NCBI GenBank assembly: GCA_023435925.1
Contig: JAEZLF010000001.1
Location: forward strand, 1-15,245
DNA from: Bacillota bacterium
Lineage (GTDB): Bacteria > Bacillota > Clostridia > Acetivibrionales > DTU013
Reading direction: 5' to 3'
DNA: 15,245 nucleotides
Shown piece after piece: positions 1 to 6,670 of this stretch (within the stretch, counting starts at the first letter, position 1; every line of letters starts with the position of its first letter). The notes beneath the pieces were generated by a model. It saw only the letters and a list, made by a program, of their open reading frames with translations, did no database searches and was not told where the DNA came from. The translations under genes and the position numbers were made by a program.

Positions 1-2484
1 ATTGTGAACTCTTATATGGATATAAGTGTGCCTCAATTGGCACCTATCGCTTCACTTATACCGATTTCAGCTATATTCTACTCGATCAGGCGATATGGCC
101 TGATGGGACGCTCTGAAAAAAATCAAACTGCAGAACCAGGGAAAATTCTCAACGAAGTGAATCTTTATAAATTCTATCAGATTATGTCATTGATATTTAT
201 AGCAGGCGGCATGCTCAGTTTTGCAGTGCAGTATTTTTTTATTCATGAACCGATTGTGAAAGCTATGATATTTAGTGTATTGCTTCTCACAATCGGAACT
301 GTTCTGCAAGTTGTTCAAAAGAAGCTAAGAAACCGTGAGATAAAGGATTCCATATTGGTTATTCTTGTCGCAGCCTCAGTTCTTTTAATAACACTAAATT
401 ATATCGATCGAGCAAGCATAACGGTATGGGCAGCACCTATTATTTTTCTGATGATATCTGTAGTTTTTAATAAGTGGAAAATGATATTGTGGTTAGGAAT
501 TTCCATATTACTGACACAGATTTATGTATGGATTATGGCACCGTCGGTGATGGTACAGGTGAACGGAATTTCTTATGCTATGAGGATAGTGATCATATGT
601 ATTATTCTGTACCTAGCCTTTTATGTTAACCGGATATATATAAGCAGACTGGAAGAAAATGAAGCTCAAATCAACTATTTAAAAATGGCTTCGCTGGTAT
701 CGGCTGATTTTGTAAAGGTTGCGGAATTTAACATGGACGGGAAAATTGAATATTTATTAAAGGAAAGTGGGACCTGCTTTCAAGTTGAGAGATGTTCTCT
801 CTTCGCTTTTGGCCAAGACTTAAAAAACATGTCCTTGAGAAATGAATGGTGTAATACAGGCATACAGCCAACAGTAAACAAGGTATGGAATTTAACACAG
901 GATGACTATCTGGTATGGTTGCAACAAATCTTAGATAATGAAATCATTTCTATTCAGGATATGGAATCGTTACTTCCGGAGGCATCGGAATTTATGAAAG
1001 AACTTGCTCATAGAAAGGTTCAATCGCTTGTAGCTGTTCCCGTGATGAGCAAGGGAAAAGTGTTGGGATTAATCTGTTATGAATCCGTTAAGGAAGTAAA
1101 GATATGGCGGAAAGAGCAGATAAACATAATAGGCATATTAGCAAATCTTTTAGCGGATGCTCTAACAAAAGTGGAGGCTGAAAAAGAAATCAGTTATTTG
1201 GCATATTATGATGCCTTAACCGGGTTACCGAACAGATTGCTATTTAAGAATCGTTTAGAGCATTCTATTCATTTGGCTGGGAGAACAGAGACACTGATTG
1301 CTGTAATGTTCATCGACCTTGACTCTTTTAAGGGTGTCAATGACTCGATCGGTCATGAGGGCGGTGATGAATTATTAAAGGAGATAGGCACAAGACTTTC
1401 CGGCTGTGTTCGCAAACATGATACTGTAGCAAGGTTTGGCGGTGATGAGTTCCTGGTCAAGATAACCCATATTTCACATGTTGAGGACATTCGAACGGTT
1501 GCTGATAAAATTCTTAGAAGCTTCAAAAAACCGGTGATTGTAAAGGAACAGGAATTCTTCATAACTGCAAGCATGGGAATTGCTGTATATCCGCAAGATG
1601 GTGAGGAAGCCGAATTGTTACTAAAAAATGCGGACCTTGCCATGTACATATCAAAGGAAAAGGGAAAGAACCAATATACATTATGCTCTCCTGCTATAAA
1701 GGATGATGTGCTAAGAAAAATGATGCTGACAAACAGCTTATTTAGGGCACTGGAGCGTCATGAGCTCGTTTTATACTATCAGCCGCAGGTAAATGTTTTT
1801 AGTAAGGAGATTATTGGTGTTGAGGCATTGCTTCGGTGGAAGCATTCCGACATGGGAATGGTCTCTCCTGCCCAGTTTATTCCACTGGCAGAGCAAACGG
1901 GTCTCATCAATCCAATTGGCCAGTGGGTACTCGAGACTGCATGTATGCAAAACAGGCAGTGGCAGTTGATGGGAATGGCTCCAATGCGCATAGCAGTTAA
2001 TCTGTCGTTAGAGCAGTTTAGGAATCCTAATCTGGTTCATATGGTAGCCGATACACTGGATAAAACCGGACTTGATCCAAGATACCTGGAGCTGGAAATT
2101 ACGGAAAGTATTGCAGTTGAAGAAGCGGATTATGTAATTCGGATTCTTTATGAATTGAAGAACTTAGGCATATCCATAGCAATCGATGATTTCGGGACAC
2201 AGTATTCATCTCTGAGTCGACTAAAAGCACTGCCAGTGGACCGTATCAAGATAGCGATGCAATTTATTCATGGTATAACAGAGGACAGTAGTAAGGATAA
2301 GGCGATTGCAACGATTATCATTCAGCTTGCAAAAAGCCTGGAACTTGACGTAATAGCTGAGGGGGCTGAAACAGAAGCTCAGGTTGAGTTTCTTAATCAA
2401 CAGCGCTGCGATGAGATACAAGGCTATTATTATTACAGGCCCATGCCGGCGGAGGAAGTAGTGAAGCTGCTTGCAGGGGAATAA
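1..2484 (+). CDS. Membrane GAF-GGDEF-EAL c-di-GMP turnover protein (5' end probably outside window)
   Basis: Bifunctional-type cyclic-di-GMP protein anchored in the membrane. Counting from the GTG at position 4, residues 1-215 are hydrophobic segments, about 225-390 look like a GAF sensor domain, 400-565 is a GGDEF cyclase domain and 590-826 an EAL phosphodiesterase domain. The cyclase motif GGDEF (479-483) is intact and an RKHD inhibitory site lies five residues before it. The EAL domain keeps EAL (607-609), N666, E701, DDFG (728-731), K749, E786 and Q806. However, the conserved Asp of the K-I-D triplet is Ala751, and DDFGTGY reads DDFGTQY. The frame is open to the window edge. The first residues (PIASLIP...YSIRRYGLM) resemble the end of an N-terminal multi-helix sensor found in related clostridial proteins, so the true start is probably upstream. 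Domain calls are secure; the direction of net activity is not known. Confidence 0.93.
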   Translation: MVNSYMDISVPQLAPIASLIPISAIFYSIRRYGLMGRSEKNQTAEPGKILNEVNLYKFYQIMSLIFIAGGMLSFAVQYFFIHEPIVKAMIFSVLLLTIGTVLQVVQKKLRNREIKDSILVILVAASVLLITLNYIDRASITVWAAPIIFLMISVVFNKWKMILWLGISILLTQIYVWIMAPSVMVQVNGISYAMRIVIICIILYLAFYVNRIYISRLEENEAQINYLKMASLVSADFVKVAEFNMDGKIEYLLKESGTCFQVERCSLFAFGQDLKNMSLRNEWCNTGIQPTVNKVWNLTQDDYLVWLQQILDNEIISIQDMESLLPEASEFMKELAHRKVQSLVAVPVMSKGKVLGLICYESVKEVKIWRKEQINIIGILANLLADALTKVEAEKEISYLAYYDALTGLPNRLLFKNRLEHSIHLAGRTETLIAVMFIDLDSFKGVNDSIGHEGGDELLKEIGTRLSGCVRKHDTVARFGGDEFLVKITHISHVEDIRTVADKILRSFKKPVIVKEQEFFITASMGIAVYPQDGEEAELLLKNADLAMYISKEKGKNQYTLCSPAIKDDVLRKMMLTNSLFRALERHELVLYYQPQVNVFSKEIIGVEALLRWKHSDMGMVSPAQFIPLAEQTGLINPIGQWVLETACMQNRQWQLMGMAPMRIAVNLSLEQFRNPNLVHMVADTLDKTGLDPRYLELEITESIAVEEADYVIRILYELKNLGISIAIDDFGTQYSSLSRLKALPVDRIKIAMQFIHGITEDSSKDKAIATIIIQLAKSLELDVIAEGAETEAQVEFLNQQRCDEIQGYYYYRPMPAEEVVKLLAGE

Positions 2485-2518
2485 ATGACTATAACATCAT
2501 GCATCCAGGAGCATGGGG

Positions 2519-3097
2519 TCAGCGAGGTTTTATGCCGTCAAGAAAGACATTCAGACACCTTGTGATCTCAGCATCAATATCCTTGTCGTCATAAAACTTA
2601 ATGCCCATGGCAAAACCAATCATGATATTGTAATAGGTCAATGCTATATCGGAGGCATTTTTGTCGACGATTTCCCGATTGTTAATGCCGTCCTGAATAA
2701 TAGCAGTGATTTTATTCATTAGCACCATTTCTATATCGTATGTTTTTTGCAGGATATAATCCTTCAAGTATTCCGGGGGATAGTAGTAGTATCTGTCCCA
2801 AAAGGTCATTTTATAGTTATTTCTACAATTCTTTATATATGTAGAGAAAATCTTCTGTAGGACTTCATGCGAATGTGTGCCTTTTTCATAGGTTGTCATG
2901 TTATCAATGAACACTGAATAGTCAACCAGCACTGCATCGAAAACTGCAGTAAAAATGCCTTCCTTACCCTGGAAATGTGAATAAAGCGACGCTTTTTTTA
3001 TACCTACAGCTTTGGCGATATCATCCATGCTTGTTCCAAAATAGCCCTGAGTTGCAAACAACTCCAATGATTTTTCGATTATTTCTTTCTTTTTCAT
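2519..3097 (-). CDS. TetR/AcrR-family transcriptional regulator
   Basis: One-component DNA-binding repressor of the TetR family, 192 residues, the usual length. The N-terminal helix-turn-helix is clear at about residues 22-44 (TSMDDIAKAVGIKKASLYSHF, key residues IA, GI, LY, HF), followed by KEGIF and a helical ligand-binding/dimerisation half with no recognisable ligand signature. I chose the ATG at 3097 because family proteins start just before this helix (MKKKEIIEKSLELF). A GGAGG lies 12 nt upstream, slightly far, with an AAGGA nearer. A longer reading to 3178 would run back through the promoter region. The gene converges on the c-di-GMP protein with a 34-nt gap. It lies downstream of the aldo/keto reductase on the same strand but has its own -10 and palindromes, suggesting autoregulation. 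The effector and the regulon are unknown. Confidence 0.9.
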   Translation of the reverse strand: MKKKEIIEKSLELFATQGYFGTSMDDIAKAVGIKKASLYSHFQGKEGIFTAVFDAVLVDYSVFIDNMTTYEKGTHSHEVLQKIFSTYIKNCRNNYKMTFWDRYYYYPPEYLKDYILQKTYDIEMVLMNKITAIIQDGINNREIVDKNASDIALTYYNIMIGFAMGIKFYDDKDIDAEITRCLNVFLDGIKPR

Positions 3098-3121
3098 TCC
3101 TTGATGAAACCTCCACTTGAT

Positions 3122-3165
3122 GACATCATGTCGTTTGCTTCTTATTATATCATGATAAATCATGA
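3122..3165 (-). promoter_or_regulatory. TetR gene promoter with two palindromic operator candidates
   Basis: On the minus strand a perfect TATAAT (3149-3144) lies about 47 nt before the TetR start; no good -35 is visible. Immediately upstream of the -10 is the inverted repeat TCATGA-TAAA-TCATGA (3150-3165). A second palindrome GACAT-C-ATGTC (3122-3132) falls around +5 to +15. Both positions would block RNA polymerase, which fits autorepression, but binding is inferred. Confidence 0.55.
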
Positions 3166-3171
3166 CATAAT

Positions 3172-3277
3172 TGGCCATGTGCGTTTCGGCAATATATTTC
3201 GCTAAAGCGAAATGTTACATTAGTGTAGTAATTATGCAAAGCATAATTCCATATAGGCCGAAAATTTCGCACGGCCA
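3172..3277. repeat. Nested multi-hairpin palindromic element
   Basis: An outer imperfect inverted repeat encloses several inner hairpins. The left arm reads TGGCC-(AT)-GTGCG-TTTCGGC (3172-3190) and the right arm, on the other strand, reads TGGCC-GTGCG-(AAAT)-TTTCGGC (3277-3258). Inside are a perfect 8-bp hairpin ATTTCGCT/AGCGAAAT (3196-3213), a short TACA/TGTA hairpin (3216-3227), and a perfect 8-bp hairpin AATTATGC/GCATAATT (3230-3248). The element lies upstream of the TetR promoter and downstream of the reductase. It could be a dispersed extragenic palindrome or a structured RNA. No family is recognised. Confidence 0.6.
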
Positions 3278-3294
3278 TTAATTCCGCCGGAGGC

Positions 3295-3337
3295 ATATAA
3301 TGTCCTCATCCGTAGCTCATTCATGAGGACATTATAT
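3295..3337 (-). terminator. Perfect 15-bp hairpin, likely 3' end of the aldo/keto reductase transcript
   Basis: The arms ATATAATGTCCTCAT (3295-3309) and ATGAGGACATTATAT (3323-3337) are perfectly complementary with a 13-nt loop. The hairpin begins 27 nt past the reductase stop codon on the minus strand. There is no clean U-tract after the stem, only the AT-rich stem end, so the terminator call is moderate. An operator or mRNA-stabilising hairpin is possible. Confidence 0.5.
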
Positions 3338-3364
3338 CATATTATTGTCCAATGGAGTTCATGA

Positions 3365-4360
3365 TTACATGTTACCTTGATAGAGGATTCTGTCTATCTC
3401 ATTCATCTGATCCTGTGTTAGTGGACCAAATTCCATAGCTTTGGCATTCTCCTCAGCTTGCTTTACAGTTTTGAAGCCTGGTATCGGTATAGTGCTGGAG
3501 CTCTTGCCCCATATCCACGCTAATGCACCCTGGACAGGAGTGCGTCCGTTGCTGCTAAGAATTTCTTTAACTGAATCCAGTGCCTGCAAAAATTCGGGTA
3601 CGGGTTTGCCGTCTTTGAAGTATGGAACCCAGCTATGGCCTGCGCCTCTGACATCGTCCTTCGATAATGACGAAGATGCATTGAACTTGCCTGTCAAAAA
3701 TCCCATTGCAAGAGGGCTGCGGTTTACACTTGCGAGGTTGTTGTTTTCACAAAACTTTATCATATCAGGAGCGTCCTGAAATACGTTCAGGCAGTGTTCT
3801 ATAACAGAACAATTGGCATTTTCATTAAACAGCCGAGCACCGGAGATCATATCTGTACTCCAGCCGTATGTGCGTATTTTTCCTTTTTCAACAAGCTTGT
3901 CAAGAGTCATCAATACCGGCTCGACATCGGAAATGAGTATATTCCATTCATGAAGCAGATATACATCGAGGTAATCCGTATTTAGCCTTTTTAGTGAAGC
4001 ATCACACGCTCTTTCTATGTAATCCGGCTTTAAATTGACTCCATGAAGAGTCCTTGTGGCTTCATTGCCAAAGTTCCCAAACTTGGTTGAGATAACAACA
4101 TTGTCCCTTTTACCTGATATTGCCTTTCCTATAACTTCTTCGCTATGTCCAACGCCATATGCATCAGCTGTATCAAGGTAGTTAATTCCGAGTTCAAATG
4201 CTCTGTGGATAGCTTTTACTGACTCATTATCATCAATATTGCCCCAGCCGTCTGGCTTTCCGTCATACGTAAATGGACCTCCAATAGCCCAGCAGCCAAG
4301 CCCCAATGCACTCACCTCGATTCCTGATCTACCCAGCATTCTCTTAAATCCTTGATTCAT
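3365..4360 (-). CDS. Aldo/keto reductase
   Basis: Cytosolic NAD(P)H-dependent reductase of the aldo/keto reductase superfamily, 331 residues. The catalytic tetrad is complete: Asp63 and Tyr68 (YLDTADAYG), Lys93 (ISTKFG) and His137 (YLLHEWN). The N-terminal start of the barrel (RSGIEVSALGLGCWAIGG) and the C-terminal cofactor region (IPIPGFKTVKQAEENAKAM) also match the family. The ATG at 4360 is preceded by AAGGAGG with 7-nt spacing, so longer readings upstream are rejected. The gene has its own strong promoter with a palindromic operator and appears to be a single-gene transcript ending at a hairpin near 3337. The substrate cannot be read from the sequence. Its position between a TetR gene and an NTF2-like gene suggests a small, inducible metabolic or detoxifying unit, but this is inference. 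Confidence 0.95.
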   Translation of the reverse strand: MNQGFKRMLGRSGIEVSALGLGCWAIGGPFTYDGKPDGWGNIDDNESVKAIHRAFELGINYLDTADAYGVGHSEEVIGKAISGKRDNVVISTKFGNFGNEATRTLHGVNLKPDYIERACDASLKRLNTDYLDVYLLHEWNILISDVEPVLMTLDKLVEKGKIRTYGWSTDMISGARLFNENANCSVIEHCLNVFQDAPDMIKFCENNNLASVNRSPLAMGFLTGKFNASSSLSKDDVRGAGHSWVPYFKDGKPVPEFLQALDSVKEILSSNGRTPVQGALAWIWGKSSSTIPIPGFKTVKQAEENAKAMEFGPLTQDQMNEIDRILYQGNM

Positions 4361-4439
4361 AATAAAACCTCCTTTTAATTTTCCATTAACTTTTTGGCTG
4401 TTACGTGTAGGCAATAATTGTTGCACATAAATTATAAAG

Positions 4440-4487
4440 CTACCTACCGTTAGGTAGGATTATATCATGGTACTTTTTTAATTTCAA
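4440..4487 (-). promoter_or_regulatory. Aldo/keto reductase promoter with TetR-type operator
   Basis: On the minus strand the promoter has -35 TTGAAA (4487-4482), a 17-bp spacer and a perfect -10 TATAAT (4464-4459). Directly after the -10 lies the palindrome CTACCTA-CCGT-TAGGTAG (4440-4457), which covers the expected start site near 4452. The size, symmetry and position are those of a TetR-family operator. The untranslated leader would be about 90 nt. The promoter is seen directly; the identity of the binding protein is inferred. Confidence 0.8.
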
Positions 4488-4518
4488 GACCTTTCGTAAG
4501 AAAAGAAAGAATGGAGTC

Positions 4519-4549
4519 ATGCATATAGCCCTATAGGGGCTATATGCAT
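4519..4549 (-). terminator. 13-bp hairpin after the NTF2-like gene
   Basis: The perfect arms ATGCATATAGCCC (4519-4531) and GGGCTATATGCAT (4537-4549) enclose a 5-nt loop, 15 nt beyond the NTF2-like stop codon on the minus strand. The sequence after it is T/C-rich (CATTCTTTCTTTTC) rather than a pure U-tract. It is probably an intrinsic terminator separating this gene from the reductase promoter. Confidence 0.6.
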
Positions 4550-4563
4550 ATATTAGCTAATCC

Positions 4564-5553
4564 TTAAGTCTGTGGGGTGCGGCCGACTCCTGAAGGGAAT
4601 TCCTTGACAAGGTTTATCTGCATGGCTTCTTCTCTTGATATGGGAGTCTTTGTCCAGTCTATCGTCTTCTCATAGCCTGCATAATCGCTTATACGGATGG
4701 CGCATAACAACCCGTCTTCTCCGCGTTCATAAGCTGAAATGCCTGAAAGTGCTACACGGGATAATTCCTTCTGACCTTGCTCTGACACGATATGAACCCA
4801 TTCGATGATTGCGGTAACATTGTCATCTGTTATTGTCTCATAACGCATTCCGACACACCTTGGTATATAATGGCTCATGTGCTCGAATTTCTTACGCAGC
4901 TCCTCATAGCTGTGACTATCATAACAAACATCCTTGATTGGCTCGTATCCGCCGAATATACAGCCCTCTCCCATAACACCCATTATTCTGTCCACATCGA
5001 CACTCGGTACATGGTGAAGAGCCTCATAATACTCGCGCATAGCTCCGGTAAGCAAGCCCGGATCACCCATTTCAAGATGTGCTGACGAAAACATCGGTTT
5101 GCGGTAGGCTGTAAGTCCGGGAACGTATGTAAAATGGCAATACAAGCGAACCTCATCAAGCTTATCTGCAGTGCGAAGATCTCCAACGATAAACATTGGT
5201 ACTTGATTGACCTCACCATCTACCACAAAATGAATGACAGCCTCAGTGATTGAGCGGCCATTGGCTCTTGTCTGAACAACAGGCTGTATGCTTGCACTTT
5301 GTGCATTAAATGTGCCAAGCCATCCTTCGGCAAATTTCTTAATTTCTGACAGGCCTTCAAAACGGCCATATGGTGCATCTACAACGCATGGAACATTCCC
5401 AAACAGCTTTTTCTCACAGAAATATCCGGCTGATTCATCTATAAAGCCGTTGCAGACTGCGTTCATAAATTTTAGTTCAGGGGAGTTCGCGTTAATCACT
5501 CGTCCCGGTTTTGAGTGAAGCTTTGCAAGTGAGCACTCTTGTCTGATTTTCAT
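4564..5553 (-). CDS. Tandem NTF2/SnoaL-like domain protein of unknown function
   Basis: A 329-residue soluble protein that reads as two NTF2/SnoaL-like cone-fold domains in tandem. The first spans about residues 28-155 (PYGRFEGLSEIKKFAEGW, ending in EVRLYCHFTYVPGL). The second spans about 168-300 (GAMREYYEALHHV, then YDSHSYEELRKKFEHM, ending LCAIRISDYAGYE). Such domains occur in cyclases, dehydratases, isomerases and ligand-binding proteins, so the fold alone does not give the reaction. No signal peptide or membrane segment is seen. The ATG at 5553 has AAAGGA 8 nt upstream. The gene has its own promoter-like region and ends at a hairpin, so it is probably transcribed separately from the reductase 200 nt downstream. 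A role with the reductase on a common substrate is a guess. The fold is inferred from sequence pattern only. Confidence 0.75.
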   Translation of the reverse strand: MKIRQECSLAKLHSKPGRVINANSPELKFMNAVCNGFIDESAGYFCEKKLFGNVPCVVDAPYGRFEGLSEIKKFAEGWLGTFNAQSASIQPVVQTRANGRSITEAVIHFVVDGEVNQVPMFIVGDLRTADKLDEVRLYCHFTYVPGLTAYRKPMFSSAHLEMGDPGLLTGAMREYYEALHHVPSVDVDRIMGVMGEGCIFGGYEPIKDVCYDSHSYEELRKKFEHMSHYIPRCVGMRYETITDDNVTAIIEWVHIVSEQGQKELSRVALSGISAYERGEDGLLCAIRISDYAGYEKTIDWTKTPISREEAMQINLVKEFPSGVGRTPQT

Positions 5554-5574
5554 AGCATTATTCCTTTCTTTTAC

Positions 5575-5635
5575 TGTTAATCATATTATAACACTTCGGT
5601 TCAAAGAAAATTTTTCGATTGTAGAAAAATTTTCT
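5575..5635 (-). promoter_or_regulatory. Promoter region of the NTF2-like gene with inverted repeats
   Basis: A minus-strand TATAAT (5590-5585) sits about 30 nt before the start codon, inside a TGTTA/TAACA inverted repeat (5575-5579 and 5589-5593). No good -35 is visible. Just upstream, where the -35 should be and further back, is a perfect 12-bp AT-rich hairpin, AGAAAATTTTTC/GAAAAATTTTCT with a 7-nt loop (5605-5635). It lacks the GC content of a terminator and is better read as a regulator-binding site. Confidence 0.45.
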
Positions 5636-5652
5636 TACCTCAGCAGTGTTTC

Positions 5653-5778
5653 AACGAGGCGGGCTGGTCGCAAGCTTTGCTTTCTGCTCGCCCATGCATC
5701 CTGGGAGATATGTTCGCCGCCTGCAAACCAAATCGGTACTCGCCACATATAGAAATGGGGGACATCTTATGCCTCGTT
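5653..5778. repeat. GC-richer repeat-like block between the permease and NTF2-like genes
   Basis: The 258-nt gap between two minus-strand genes holds a block visibly richer in G+C than its surroundings. It is bounded by an 8-bp inverted repeat AACGAGGC (5653-5660)/GCCTCGTT (5771-5778). Nested inside are AGGCGG/CCGCCT (5657-5662 and 5717-5722) and GGGC/GCCC (5661-5664 and 5690-5693). CGCC recurs at 5689, 5715 and 5741, exactly 26 nt apart. No reading frame or known RNA class was recognised. It may be an extragenic palindromic repeat or the 3' structure of the importer transcript. Confidence 0.4.
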
Positions 5779-5811
5779 ATAGTGTAATTACTTCCTTATG
5801 TCCAAGCTAAA

Positions 5812-6666
5812 TCAACCTTTGATTGCACCTGTCATCATACCTTTGATTATTTGCTTTGAGAAGCAAGCATAAATAAGGAGAGCCGGTACAATGGAGACAA
5901 ACATCGAAGTCATAAGACGTGGGTAGTCTGTTACATAATCACCCTTAAAGCGCATTAAAGCAAGTGGCAGTGTGTATAGCTTTTCTTTATCGAAGAGAAC
6001 CAAGGAATACGGGAATTCATTCCACACATGAAAGAATGCAATAATACCGCATGTAATCATAACAGGCTTTACAACGGGAAGTATTACTGTAAACAGTGTT
6101 CTGGTAAATGAACTGCCGTCGATATACGCAGCTTCCTCAAGCTCTCTTGGAACAGATGTAATGTAACCCATGACCAAAAACGTTGTTGTTGTCAGTTCCA
6201 TACAAACACACGGCAGAACTGTCGAAAACCAGTAATTATTTATCTTTAATGCAGAAAACATTATATAAGTCGTAACCAGAATTGCATGAATTGGTATGAA
6301 GAGACCGCATGAATAAAGACCTGCAATAAATTTCTTAAAACGAAATTTAAACCTTGCAAGAAAATAGCCATTAATAAATGCGAGCAAAATAACAATTAAT
6401 AAAACACAAACTGTTATACGGATTGTATTGAACATTGATCGCAGCATCGGCACTTTTGTCAGGACATATTCATAATTTGCCGTGTTCAAAAATGAGCCCG
6501 GCAGAGCCAGTACATTTGCTGAAAATTCGGTCATTGTTTTAAAAGTAGAGTAGAATATCCATATAACCGGAATAACACATGTAAACGCATATATAGCAGG
6601 AATCAGATTAAGTATGATTGTACCAACAGCAGGAAATGGTCTTACGTTCTTTTTTAGAGCTTTCAT
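5812..6666 (-). CDS. Carbohydrate ABC transporter permease, MalG-like (CUT1)
   Basis: Inner-membrane subunit of a CUT1-type sugar importer, 284 residues with about six membrane helices, normal for the MalG group. The cytoplasmic EAA loop that contacts the ATPase is present around residues 175-200 (EELEEAAYIDGSSF, then ILPVVKPV). The N-terminus has the family's positively charged start, a first helix and the FSTFKTM-like segment (here YSTFKTMTEF). The ATG at 6666 is preceded by GGAAGG with 9-nt spacing and lies 4 nt after the stop of the upstream permease, indicating translational coupling. It is the last gene of the binding protein-permease-permease operon. No ATPase gene follows, so a shared MsmK-type ATPase elsewhere in the genome is likely, as is common in Firmicutes. 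The substrate is not identifiable. Confidence 0.95.
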   Translation of the reverse strand: MKALKKNVRPFPAVGTIILNLIPAIYAFTCVIPVIWIFYSTFKTMTEFSANVLALPGSFLNTANYEYVLTKVPMLRSMFNTIRITVCVLLIVILLAFINGYFLARFKFRFKKFIAGLYSCGLFIPIHAILVTTYIMFSALKINNYWFSTVLPCVCMELTTTTFLVMGYITSVPRELEEAAYIDGSSFTRTLFTVILPVVKPVMITCGIIAFFHVWNEFPYSLVLFDKEKLYTLPLALMRFKGDYVTDYPRLMTSMFVSIVPALLIYACFSKQIIKGMMTGAIKG

Positions 6667-6670
6667 AACA

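Noticed and set aside
2498..2515. CATGC/GCATG hairpin between the convergent c-di-GMP and TetR genes as a terminator
   Set aside because: Only 5 bp of stem with an 8-nt loop and no U-tract; too weak to call.
3098..3178. A longer TetR protein starting at 3178
   Set aside because: The extra 27 residues run through the -10 box and palindromes, have no ribosome site, and precede the normal family start.
4361..4426. A longer aldo/keto reductase starting at 4426
   Set aside because: AAGGAGG sits 7 nt before the ATG at 4360, and the family N-terminus begins there.
4792..5518. Plus-strand open frames opposite the NTF2-like gene
   Set aside because: They lack ribosome sites and protein-like composition; they are antisense shadows of the minus-strand gene.
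5689..5744. CGCC spaced by 26 nt as a CRISPR-like array
   Set aside because: Only a 4-base core repeats and there is no long conserved repeat unit.
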